Origin: Chloranthus sessilifolius
Lineage: Eukaryota > Streptophyta > Magnoliopsida > Chloranthales > Chloranthaceae
NCBI GenBank assembly: GCA_021018995.1
Contig: CM037586.1
Location: 152,934,060-152,998,059 of the forward strand
Direction of reading: 5' to 3'
DNA: 64,000 bases
The notes beneath the pieces are model-generated. The model saw only the letters and a program-made list of their open reading frames with translations, made no database searches and was not told the DNA's origin. Of the stretch, positions 47,062 through 58,191 are shown piece after piece. The position numbers and the translations under genes were made by a program. Within the stretch, counting starts at the first letter, position 1. The number at the start of each line of letters is the position of its first letter.

Positions 47062-50000
47062 GGATGATTGAGATGACAAACGATCATGGCATTCGACATT
47101 TTTTTTACGGTAGGAACTGCAACTTGTGGAGACTCAATCTTGCAGATACTGGTACCAATTTCAACTCATGTGGTACGCCATGTATCTCATTTTAGTTATT
47201 GGTTACTTTTTAGGTGAATCAAATGTAGTCGATTACATCGTAGTGGCTGGATGAAAAAGTGCCACGTGTAAGTTCGTTTTGATAGGCAGCCATGTCATAT
47301 GCGGAAATGATTTAGACCGTTTGGAAAAAGTTTATGAAAGTCAAACCTTTTTCAGCCAAAGAAAAAAAGTAGGACCCGCTTGATCAGATTAAATTATTTC
47401 TGAAAGTCTAGAAATTATACCCTTCAAAAAGACGCATCACCCCTGATTTATAGGGGTATGATCGTCATTAAGGAGAGGGAAAGAAAAGGATATTAAGTTC
47501 AAAAAGACGCATCACCCCTCATTTATAGGGGTATGATCGAACACGCCTCATATAAGCCCTCGAACTGCACAGTGGCACGTGATCTAAGTCTTTGAATCAA
47601 TAGGCAAGTGCGTTTCAACCATTGGCTGTTTCTGAGCTGGCTCTGAGGGCCATTTAAACGCCAAAATAATGTTTAAATAATTTTACCTCATTAATGGCTT
47701 AAGATATAGATCATAAATTAAAAGACAATCAGCCACAAAAATCACAGTTTTGGGGTGATTTGAACCATCCGATCTATACACATTTATACCAACCATTATT
47801 CACATCCAACCAATTGGCGAAATTGTGTTGACTTTATATGGCTGAATTGTGATTTTATGAGAAAAAAATACACTTGAATTTTCCTCCAGCCCGCACGGCA
47901 TGAGTGCAGTGTGCTGTGCAGATTAGATGTGGTAACTCGAAAACTACGGGTCTGAATGTCTGCGTTGTAAGCTTGTAGATGTATTAATTATTTAATTTTA
48001 AGAGTACCTTTAAATCCACTCATCCAATGTTTGGGTTCACGCATGCTGGAACACATTGACCTGGTAGAATCAGACGATGGAGATTATTTATCCTCCCAAT
48101 CTTTCATATGATGGATCTTGAGATCATGGGCCTACCATCAGATGGTCAGTGTTTTATTTCTCATAGAACACATCACAGAAAAATGACCTTAACATCACGT
48201 GCATGGTTAAAATTGATTTTAAGGTCATATTTTTGGGTGTGTACCACATGAAATAAAAAACCGACCGTCTGATGGTACGACCACAAGATCCATCGTGTGA
48301 AAGATTTGGATCGTGTGAAAGATTTGGACGATAAACAATCTCCATTGCCCGATTCAATATAATCAATGTGTTTCAGCATGAGTGAACTAAACGATTTGGT
48401 GATTTAAAGGTACTCTAATTTTAATGGCGGCTCATTTTATTTTCTTGCAGCACACTAACAATCGCGAGCTTCAATGGGAGACATTGTTCTTAGGCGTAAG
48501 TTTGTTCGACAGATTTCTGAGCCGAGGATTCTTCAAAATTAAGAGAAACTTGCAAGTGCTCGGAATAGCTTGTGTCACATTGGCCACAAGGATCGAAGAA
48601 AACCAGCCCCTCAACGTGTAAAATTATTCTTTCTCTTACCACAAATTCAACCCCTCTTATTAACTCACAAGACTTCTTAAACTATCCGTTTTTCACCTTG
48701 GCATTCAGGTGGTGTCGGAGTGAGTACTAAATTAAATTCATTGGAAAAACACCAATTTATCTGAACCAAGGTTGAAAAACTCGGTATCGGATATTGCTTT
48801 GGCCAACCCACTGATATGCATTGCCGAAACCTAAACGTATTCCAAGATACCAAATCCCTTTGTCAGCTGAAAAACTTTAACATTCTTAGCTGATACTTGT
48901 TGATACCCATATGTATAAGGCTTTTCAGAGAAGACTTTAGAAAGTTATGTAAAAAAAAACTTGTCATAATTTTCTAGATTCCCAATAAGACAATGTGGTC
49001 AAGGTCAGTAACATTTATGGTTAAAATGATCAAATTACCCTTTCGTTCCAATTAAATACACATCATTTTGTGTTTTATGCTATTTTGTAGAAAGGTGTTT
49101 TTATAATTTTTGTTATAAATTTTTCTCCAAATTGATCCAAATGCATTTTTGGACTATTTTCATAGTTTCAAACGATCCTTTCCCCTACACAGACTGAATG
49201 ACTTTTGGAGATTGGAAATGTGTCCATCCTTGTTTTTCGAAAGGACAATGGTCACGTCCAACTGGTTGAACCCGATTTCGAGTCCAACTAGATATCCAAC
49301 CCTTGGATATAGGAGAATTTTGATTTTATGGTTTTCATTTTTTATAGGATGACATGTAATCAAGATTCTTTTAAGCTGGACATCTGATTGGACTCGAAAT
49401 CCGATTCAACCAATTGGATATGGCCATTGCCTTTTTTCTAAGACTCTCTGGAATATGATAGGCTAAGACTTTCTTAAAAGTAATTCCTTTTTTCTATAAT
49501 ATTTGTACACTCTAGAATGCCAAACTCGGCATTGCTAATACTTATACATGTATAAGTATCAGTGAATACTTTAGGGATAGATTCTTGACAGAAGCTAAGC
49601 TGACTTTATGAAATTTTAGGCCCGGTTTGGCAAACCTTTTCCAAAAAGTACTTTCCAGATGCCACTTCTTAATGCTTGTGTGAAAAGTAGTATTGAGCAA
49701 TCCTACTTCTCAAATATTGCTTCTTAAAAAAGTCTGTCGAATATTGAAAATTGAGTTGTGTGAAAAGTAGTATTGGGCAACTTCTTAATGCAACACCATT
49801 TTCAGCTAGAAGATGTCATGTCTGTCGGTGAAATGTGCTTCTCACCCAACATTTTCTCTCTTAGAAAGTACATTTTGGAAGAAGATTGCCAAAGAGGGCC
49901 TTATAGTCTAACTTGATGTCAAGCTTTTGGCATGACTGGTGCTGGTGACTCTCAGAATAATTCTTTAATCACTTGGGATCAGGTTTCATAATTTCCTCTA

Positions 50001-53000
50001 TCCCTTGGTCACTTAGGCATGTTTCATAATTTCCCATTCCTTTACATGATGAAGTGGTTTCCCTTTCAATATTGAAAAATCAGGAGAGCCTAAGGGGCAT
50101 GTCTCGTGAATGTTTCAGGATCCAGCAGAAAACGTTCCAGGTGGGAAGCAATGTGTATGGTAGGCACGAAGTCGTAGCCATGGAATGGCTCGTGCAGGAG
50201 GTCCTCAACTTCCAATGTTTCTTGCCAACAACCTATAACTTCCTATGGTACGTTCTTTAGATGTTTGAATTTTTATATTTTGTTGCTTAGTTCTTGCAAG
50301 TCATTTGATTTAACTGAAATTCCTAAGTGGACCCAAAATTCTGAACTCGCTGCATGAACCATGTGTCAAAAGATACCCTTTGTCAATTTCCTATGAGGAG
50401 ACCTATTAGGCTATTAGGATGATGAAAAAGATATCGAAAGGATGAAAAGTACTACTATTCATACAACGAAAAGCTAATAAATGTTTTATTGATAAAAAAA
50501 AAAAGTAAGTAAATGTTTTCTTTTGTATTTCGATAGTGTAGAATATTTTTGTTTTATTTTTATAATATCTTTTTTTTTTAATAATAATAATCTAAATTGA
50601 TTTAGAATGAGTTGGTATAAGTAACCAACCGGTTCATTCTCAAGTGTAAACAAGTCAATCTCCTTATATTAAAATGATCAAATCATAAGAAGTCTATAGC
50701 TATTTATGTGCATGCAAATTGTGAGGGTAAAGATTTGATCGTTTAACAAAGAGAGATTGGCCCGATCAAATTAAGAGTGATTGGGTTGCTTGATTTATCT
50801 AGAATGTTGCCTTCATTATATGGCAGTTCTATTTGCATTTACCAAAACTCTAAAAGCACCCACCTAGCCTGACCAATATTATGTAGACTATTTGATAGGT
50901 GCGGCAAGTGGGTGTTTTTGGTACCAATAGAGATAGCGCAAATACCGCACGGACACTAAGACATGCACATATTTAAGTTCTTAAGTATTTTTATAATTTT
51001 ATGTGTCCCAGTGGCTGTGCATAGTTCTCATTTGCATGCACCATGCCCAGATGGGCACCTTATACAAATGCTAATTGTGTTGCATTAGACAATTCTTAAA
51101 TAAAACTCCGAGCACTCTAAACTAGTCACTACCATCTTAAGCACACCGATCCACCATGTTGCCTAGAGAAGGGAGCCCGTTTGGAGTTTGAGAAGTCCAC
51201 TGTAGACACCCATTTAGGCTAGCGAGCCTTTTCCCACCAATTTACCCTCCATAGGAGGTCCCTCCAAGATGGAAGGGGAGGAGTGAGCTCAGGTTCCCTC
51301 CACTAGAAAGGAAAATTGCTTGGTTCTTGGACATACGGCCCTCTGAGAGGAGGGAGGCTTGTCGTCTCCCTGTAGTGATCTACGCTACCCGTCTTCTTGC
51401 CTCAACTATCTGCATTTTGTTTGTGTTTTTTCCATGGTGATGAGCCATCTTAGTTAATTGAACATCTTTGAAGTTGAGGGCTTTTTAGCAAGTAAGGATT
51501 ATTTGTAAAGAGTTATAACGAATTATATTATTTTAGACAAAAAAATTGTCACGGCTTTTTAGGTTCCATAAGACATTCAATTAATGTGGGAGAAACATTT
51601 CTAATTAAAATTAACGAATTACACTTGTTCCCAATTAAACACTCCACGTCATTTATGTTATATGAAATTTTGTAGAAGGTATTTTTTTTATAATTTTAAT
51701 TATAAAATTTTTAACTGTAATTGATTAACTTTTTAGAGATTTTTTTATAATTTCAAATCATCTTTTACCTCACACGTCAACAGAATTACTTTTTGATACA
51801 TTATAAAGTGTATCAAGCCATTTTTTTCTAAAATTTTCTAAAATAGTATAAGCATGTAAATTTCAAGTAATCCCTAGTTTTACTAATTTTCTCTCCAAGG
51901 GGACTGGGCCCAATGAATACTGGACCGATGTAAGAATCATTTCAACCCTTATTAGGATAGTTTGCACCGTTGAATGGAGTCTCTGGGTTAGCACTCTCAA
52001 TCTTTCAGTTGCCATACTTGCCCGTAAATAAGGGCTCATTTCCAAAAGATATCGTCTCTCATCTCATATTTTTGTTGAGAGTACCTTTAAATCCACCCAT
52101 GGATTCTTTGAGTTCACCCACACACTGAAAGGCATTGATTGCGTTGAATCAGACTTTGGAGATCATTTATTTATCACAATGACTACATTGAATCAGACGA
52201 TAGAGATCATTTATCCTCCCAAATTTTCTCACGATGGTCTTGAGATCATGGGCATACCATCAAACGGCTAGTATTTTATTTCCCGTGGCACACATCTCAG
52301 AAAAGTAATCTTAAAATCATGTGCAAGCTCAAATTTGACTTGAAGGTCACTTTTTTGAGTGTGTACCACATGAAATAAAAAACCGATGGTCTGATGGTAT
52401 GCTCGTGATCTCAAGATCCATCGTGTGAAGTATGGGATAATTAACAATCTCCAGCATTTGATTCAATGAGTTTCGGCTTGGGTGAACTCAAAGATTTGGT
52501 GGGTAGATTTTAAGGTACTCATTTGTTTTGGGAACATTATAAAAAAAAAAAAAAAAAAGGATTCGTAGCTACTCTTTCAGTTGCCATACCTGATACCTGT
52601 CCATAAATAACTCCTCTGGTTTTTTATATCCTTCCTTAATATCAGTTGCAGCTATAGTCACAAAGATCGCCAAAATTTTCAAAAATCAGGGAATAATTCG
52701 CATTTGAAGGTTGCAAGAGTTACGCACGAATCACTCGCGGAATTTTGACAAATTCATGCACATGATCTCGTGACTAGTAGAAACTGGTTACTTTGCTTCC
52801 ACATATTTCGATCGATTTTGTTTCTTGTACTTTTCCTTTCTTAATATTTTCACTGTAAATTTTTTGTAAGTAGGTTCTATCTCAAGGCTGCAAAGGCAAA
52901 TGTAGAGGTGGAGAACCGAGCCAAATACCTGGCCGTGTTGTCTCTCCTCGACCACGAGAGGTTGTGCTTCTGGCCCTCCACCGTAGCAGCTGGGTTGGTT

Positions 53001-54941
53001 ATTCTCGCTTCCCTCGCAGCTAATAACGACTCTTCTTGCCAGAAGGTTATGGAGGTAATCCAACTTCTTCAATATGGGCTGGGTTTTCCTAATTGCTCCG
53101 GGTGGTTGGGGAAGTTTGCTAGCTTATAAGAGAGGGTTAACTTTAAACCCCACCAAAATGTTACCATTTCTGCAATGAATTGGTATTAGGATCCTGATCT
53201 GTACATCCACGAGCATCATGCACCACCCGGCGGAATACGTGCACCTTGAGATGCATACATGCGTCAGGGGCACTGATCTTCTGGACATTGTAAAACACGC
53301 ATACCGTGCACTGGTGGACAGGTCCGGTACCTAATAAGCTAATAGCGACACAAGTAACATGATTTTAATATCAGTTTATTTAAGGCGTTGAAATTTTAGA
53401 TCCATTGAGGATAAATTGCAAAGGAAAATTATAATTGGAGGACAAATTTGATGTAGACAAATTACAGGCGGCTGATATGGTGCAACATGACTGGCTGCAT
53501 TGACTTGCATTAATTGAATCCTACCGCTCATGCAGCCGATTGCGTCGTACCACATCAGCCGCCTGCACTTTATATAAAATCTGTCCTTCAATTAACACTG
53601 TCCAATGGCAAATAAGGACCTCTTTACAAATTGGGGCTTGAGGGCCCTAATTTATGGTCAAGTGTTATATGATTTTAGCAATTTAATCCATCAAGGTGGT
53701 AGCAACTCATAGTAATTGGATAGAATATTTATAGGCTGTTATTAACCTGATGTTATCTCTAATCTTTTTGTCTGGGCTTGAGACCTTCAAAGGTCCAGCG
53801 TTTACCCTGTAGGGGGCTAACATTCTATCCCATACTGACAGTTAACATATAATATATGACAGCAGTAGGGTGTCCCAACTCCCAAGGGGTCACGGTGAGC
53901 ATACCCCAAGCCCGCACCAAAAATAGAGTTCAACCGGTTGGACCTGATCACCTGGACACTGACATACAACGGACTGCAAACAAATCATTCAACGGACCAC
54001 TGATGTGGCGTGATGCAAGCGTAGTGAGTCCCAGCAACGCAGGTTGGGTCAGCCACTTGCATCATGGCACGTAAGCTGTCCGTTGTTAGTATGCTGTTTG
54101 AGGTCCGCTCATTATAATTTTCCCTCATATAAATTACCATTATTTCATGACTTCAGTATCAATAGCTGACTTATGCCCCTATCATATGTTTTGCAACTCC
54201 AGTGCAAACTACATTAAAAGCTACATTATACATCGTTCTGATCGTTGTTGAAATCTTGTCGTGATCGTAAAGAAAAGATGGGAACTTATAATTGATCGAG
54301 TAATGGGTGTTTTGCAGACTCATATCAGAACCAAAAACGACGATTTACCAGAATGCATACAGGTAACCAATAAAAGCATGTGTTCGTTTCTTTCAGCCTA
54401 GAAAAAATACATTCTATAGACTTTTCTTTTTTTGATAATTGTAACCAAAATGTATTCTATACACTCATATCCATGGATCAAAATTTCGGATTTTCAATAT
54501 GTATCGTCCAGCCCCAAAACCGATACGTACAGGTTCCAAACGATACTTTCTGATTTCTGCCCAACAAAACAAAAATAAATAATAAAACCGATAATTTGAA
54601 ATTATCGGACGATAATTTCAAATTATCGTTCGATACGGACGCTACAAACGATACTTTGAACGATAATTTGACCCTTTCTTAAAGGGAGTGATAAAAACCC
54701 AATATATCGTATCGTTCAAGTCCAAAACCGATACGTATCGTCCAATATGTATCGGTATCGGATGATATTTTGATCCATGCTTATATCAGGACCAAAATAT
54801 ATTCTATACACTTAATGATATTTTCGTCAAATTTGGTTTTGTTTTTGTCTTGTTGACTTCTGTTTTAGAAGATAGCTTCGACCTTGATCTTTGTAGTCAA
54901 ACTTGCAGAGTCTCGAGTGGCTGGTGCAGTACGCCTGCTAG
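44369..54941 (+). CDS. SDS: Cyclin SOLO DANCERS (meiosis-specific cyclin), seven exons
   Basis: Exons: 44369-45598, 45707-45874, 48451-48617, 50119-50247, 52874-53054, 54318-54362, 54909-54941. The sum is 1953 bp, 650 residues and a TAG stop, with all junctions GT/AG and in phase. Residues 1-410 are a serine-rich, poorly conserved region ending FLQYAKQFS. The cyclin box follows: [86 protein letters not shown], then the C-terminal fold with [20 protein letters not shown]. The end SLEWLVQY(AC) is as in plant SDS. In Arabidopsis and rice SDS acts in meiotic prophase for recombination, synapsis and homologue pairing. The Arabidopsis protein is shorter (about 580), the extra length lying in the N-terminal region. 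The frame is intact. Introns 2-6 carry MITEs. Confidence 0.93.
47007..47058. repeat. (AT)26 microsatellite in SDS intron 2
   Basis: Continuous AT dinucleotides within the 2576-bp intron. Confidence 0.95.
47423..47541. repeat. Direct duplication in SDS intron 2
   Basis: TTCAAAAAGACGCATCACCC through ATTTATAGGGGTATGATCG occurs twice, 76 bp apart, with one mismatch. Confidence 0.75.
48002..48415. mobile_element. Mutator-like foldback MITE in SDS intron 2, next to the exon 3 acceptor
   Basis: The ends are GAGTACCTTTAAATCCACTC and, inverted, GAGTACCTTTAAATCACC. It is flanked by a perfect 9-bp duplication TAATTTTAA (47993-48001 and 48416-48424), the Mutator hallmark. Both arms form one palindrome of about 414 bp. 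Only 26 bases separate the right duplication from exon 3. The intact duplication points to a fairly recent insertion. Confidence 0.85.
49617..49903. mobile_element. MITE in SDS intron 3 (TAGGCCCGGTTTGGCAA ends)
   Basis: TAGGCCCGGTTTGGCAA on the left and, inverted, TAAGGCCCTCTTTGGCAA on the right. The interior holds a duplicated GTGTGAAAAGTAGTATTG. Termini of this type are common in plant hAT/PIF MITEs. Confidence 0.6.
52079..52520. mobile_element. Mutator-like foldback MITE in SDS intron 4
   Basis: The ends GAGTACCTTTAAATCCACCC and, inverted, GAGTACCTTAAAATCTACCC bound the usual palindromic core. Flanks TTTTGTTGA and ATTTGTTTT keep six of nine bases. A segment with GAATCAGACNNTGGAGATCAT is duplicated in the left arm. 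Confidence 0.7.
53433..53593. mobile_element. Short foldback MITE in SDS intron 5
   Basis: AATTGGAGGACA, then ACAGGCGGCTGATATGGT on the left arm pairs with ACCACATCAGCCGCCTG and TGTCCTTCAATT on the right arm. The loop carries GGCTGCAT/ATGCAGCC. About 160 bp, no coding sequence. Confidence 0.6.
54472..54779. mobile_element. CGATA-family hAT-type MITE in SDS intron 6, copy E
   Basis: The termini are CATGGATCAAAATTTCGG and, inverted, CATGGATCAAAATATC. CTCATATC (54464-54471) and CTTATATC (54780-54787) form an 8-bp duplication with one mismatch. The 308-bp element makes up more than half of the 546-bp intron and seems an internally shortened form of copy D. Confidence 0.75.
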
Positions 54942-55980
54942 AGTACCGTCTGGCATCAACTAGTATTAGATGATTTCGTTTTAAGCTCACGTTTAATAAA
55001 ACAGATAGGTAAGATAGTCTGTCTGTCTTATCTCCAAGAATTTCAGCAATTTGTTGTTGTCATTGTTATCTTTAGTACTTCAATTGTAAAAAGGAATACT
55101 GATTTGTTGTATAATTCGAAAGCAAGCATCCTTAATACTAGTCTACTCTCTTCGAGTCTTTAAAGGCTGTGTTTGGGATTGCTTTTTGGAGGGAAAGAGC
55201 AGCTCTGCTTGGCGCATAACACTTTAGTATGGGACTGTTTGATTGTAAGTGATCTTAACTCTTTCCGAAGTAAAAGAGCTGAATTTGGGTATCTTTAAAA
55301 AAACAATTTAAACCTGCCCTTTTGAGTGAGCTGCTCTTTGCCTCTAAAGAGCAATCAACAACTTTAGATCTGGACAGGACTATAAGGGAAGATAGGACTG
55401 CTGTACCATTTGGTGATGAACCATAATGATGCTTTGGGACCAGTCAAAGTACGCGGTCTGACCGCTGTACCATTTGGGCCATAAGGTTCTGATAATCATA
55501 ACACGTGATATAAAACAATGATGTACAATCCATTTTTAAAAATTGCTTTCAATTCACATTAGCAAGGTGATTTAGCCACACAACAGTCAGGAGACGAGAG
55601 CGTAACAAAGGAGGAGAGCTAATTCAAAGCCGTCAGCTAATGCATTCATATTCATGATTCTGTTGTGATTATTATTACTATTATTATTATTTACCGGTAA
55701 AGAAAATTCGATTACAAGAAAAAACTTACAATGAAGGAGCTAAGCAAATTCGAGCAATTCCCCTGAATACAGAACATAACGAATAACCAAATCAGATGCA
55801 GACCAAGCTGCAAGCATCTAATATTAATGAATCATGATACACAAAAAAATTACGGAGGAAAATATTAAAAAAAGTCAGTGTGGACGAACCAGATCATACA
55901 TCAATGAATCTGTTTTACCTTCAATGACAAAAAATCATACAGCCAAAAGGAACAGGAAAAATATTTTAAAGCCTCCCCCA
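54942..55980. other. Intergenic region between the converging SDS and BPA1-like genes
   Basis: 3' untranslated and intergenic sequence. At about 55165-55370 a diverged MITE can be suspected from paired GGAAAGAGCAGCTCTG and GAGCTGCTCTTTGCC words. Nothing coding. Confidence 0.45.
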
Positions 55981-56556
55981 TCATTGGATGGCAGGCTTAC
56001 CTTCACTGTAAGTGGAATCAACTGGAGCCACAGTAGGGGCCTCGTTGAGATGAATCTGTGCAAATTCATTAACCATACCAGTCCTCTCCTTGTAAATATT
56101 CTCCTTCTTCTCTTCCTCGGCCCTTTCGACCTTTTCCTTCGCCATAGTACTCACATCCTCGGCTGCCTTAGCCACCACGTGTATAGCGCTTGATACCCAC
56201 GACGCCCCAGTTGATATGTACCGGTTATTCATGATAGCTGATCCAGCACTGCTCGCCTTCTGCTCGGCAACTGCAAGTGCTGACCTTGTTTTCTCCAACA
56301 CCTGGAACTTTTCGTCCACCTCCCTGACCTTCTCGTTAACCACAGCCGTCCCCATGCTTATCTTCATGCTCAGGCCCATCTTCCGGTCCAGGGATGATAC
56401 CGTGGCTGAGGCATTGGATATCAAGTGGTGCCGTTCATCGAATGACTGGGCCTTGGTGAGAGCATCCTTCCCCAGGACAAAGCCCTTGGCAATCATGCTA
56501 CTCACCATGTCCTCTGCCTTTTTGACTGCTCCATCAGCACCTAAAAGCTTGCTCTC
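55981..56556 (-). CDS. 3' exon of a BPA1-like (binding partner of ACD11) gene
   Basis: Minus-strand exon of 192 codons including the stop. It starts after a pyrimidine-rich acceptor (CTTTCCTCATGAAG) with ESKLLGADGAVKKAEDMVSS. The order KAEDMVSSMIAKGFVLGKDA, LTKAQSFDE, ASATVSSLDRKMGL, STGASWVSSAIHVVAKAAED matches the C-terminal region of plant BPA1/BPL proteins. These bind the lipid-transfer protein ACD11 and modulate cell death and immunity. Family members have an N-terminal RRM; no RRM exon is found between 56557 and the LINE at 58260. Thus the 5' exons lie beyond the window or were lost. The frame is fully open. The open frame continues upstream to 56724, but that part reads like intron. 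Confidence 0.75.
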   Translation of the reverse strand, partial: ESKLLGADGAVKKAEDMVSSMIAKGFVLGKDALTKAQSFDERHHLISNASATVSSLDRKMGLSMKISMGTAVVNEKVREVDEKFQVLEKTRSALAVAEQKASSAGSAIMNNRYISTGASWVSSAIHVVAKAAEDVSTMAKEKVERAEEEKKENIYKERTGMVNEFAQIHLNEAPTVAPVDSTYSEGKPAIQ

Positions 56557-57054
56557 CTTCATGAGGAAAGAAGTTGGAGTGTAAGTTAACGAAAAAAAGA
56601 TGGGATTTACTGAGATGTAATGGGAGCCTATAACTATGTTTGGTAAGTCGGTATGATAAAAAGTTAAATAAAGTTGCAGTATATATACGCTGTGGTTTAA
56701 AAAATTAAATCTATCACCTGCCAATGCTGCAAATGATAGAAGTACTTGTCAAGAACCAAAATGCATTGCTCTCAAGGACTGCATTAATTTCCAACTGGTT
56801 AAATCCCCTTTGATACGAGGGATTCTAACTAACCAATCCGGAAAAAAAAGGAAGCGATATTAGGGATTCTAATGTGGAAAGCACTTTTATGCTATCGTAT
56901 GAACATTTGAGCCCGTGAAAATCAATAATCCCTTGTATCCAACGGTTTTAAAACCAATTGAAGCCCCATATAGGGTTCAACTGGTTGGATCTTAACATGG
57001 CCCGTGCTCTCAAATGGATGGACATAAAGTGTGCACAAGACCTTAAACTCACTT

Positions 57055-57248
57055 GGGGGATGTTTGGATACAGGGAATACATGGTAAAATGTGGTATGGG
57101 AAAACATTTTACCATGGATTCAGCTGTTTGGATGTTTTTAAGGGTGGTAAATGTATTGTCCCTATTTACATCAAAACACCAAAACATATTATGACCTCCC
57201 AAATCAGCAACTTTACCACGTTTTACCAGGTTCTATCCAAACAGACCC
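57055..57248. mobile_element. MITE with GGGTCTGTTTGGATA-type ends
   Basis: GGGGGATGTTTGGATACAGG on the left and, inverted, GGGTCTGTTTGGATAGAACC on the right. Internal ACATGGTAAAATG and its inverse CATTTTACCATGG pair near the middle. The ends are related to those of the 980-bp element at 14037. Confidence 0.6.
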
Positions 57249-58029
57249 TTAAAGAAATAAAAATATACAGTATAGACGGATAATAGTATACCATACTCCA
57301 TTACTTTATGCATACTCTCCATCAACAGGGCACATTGGTGGACAACAACAAAATCAGGAATGCCTAACTGACAGGTTGGATGGACCAGAAGCTAAGCGTA
57401 AAAACCTCACTCATATGATTATGTAACCTTTCTTTGATTGAATTTTCTTTTCACTGTTACCCTAAATTTAGTGAGAATACAAAAATAGGCAATTGATCGG
57501 TTGTAATCATTATCCGCTTGGGGTGAATCCTGAGCCAAGTGTATCCTGAAGGGTTCTATTTAGGAGAATTTCAAGGAAAAATAAAAATACATGCAAAAAC
57601 ATTAAAATAGTTAGTCTTACCAAAGAAAATGTAAAAACAACACATTTAAAAGAAACCAGACTTGGTTTCAGTTTTCTTTAGATTGTTAAAACCAAGTTCC
57701 TTAGTAAGGTGCGCTTCTGATTTACTTGGAGAAACATGCTCTGCCTAAATGGAATTAATTTGTCAGCCACTTCAGAGGAGATTCTCAAGAACAGGAACTT
57801 AATTTCTGAATGAAAGAATTAGAACCTTGTTGGCATCTCAACGAAGCAAAGAAAGTTGACACTCCATTTAGTTTGAGAGCAATTTGAATGGTGTAAAAAC
57901 AGACAAACACAGTACCCTAAAATGTAAAGATTTTGATAAGTTGGTCAGAGTAGATAAGCATTGACATATAGTACCAAAACAAAAGGCAATGATGGAAGAA
58001 TAAAGTAAAGAAACTAAATGAAAGGCCAC

Positions 58030-58191
58030 CGATATATGATGCATTTGGTATGTATCGATGATACATACCCAATACATATCAATATATCCATTGTATAACG
58101 GATATAATGAATGTATCAGTGATACCCGATACATCTCATATCTGTATTAATAGTGGATGATATGTATCAGAAAACCGAGATTTTGATCTAT
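58030..58191. repeat. CGATA-family repeat, copy F (left end missing)
   Basis: The right end, inverted, reads CATAGATCAAAATCTCGG, as in copies B, D and E. The interior has ATGTATCGATGATACAT-type palindromes. The left terminus is gone. Confidence 0.55.

Noticed and set aside
55981-56724. Full 247-codon frame as the BPA1-like protein
   Set aside because: The first 55 codons (56557-56724) are AT-rich, unlike the family, and precede a good splice acceptor, so only the part from 56556 down is accepted.
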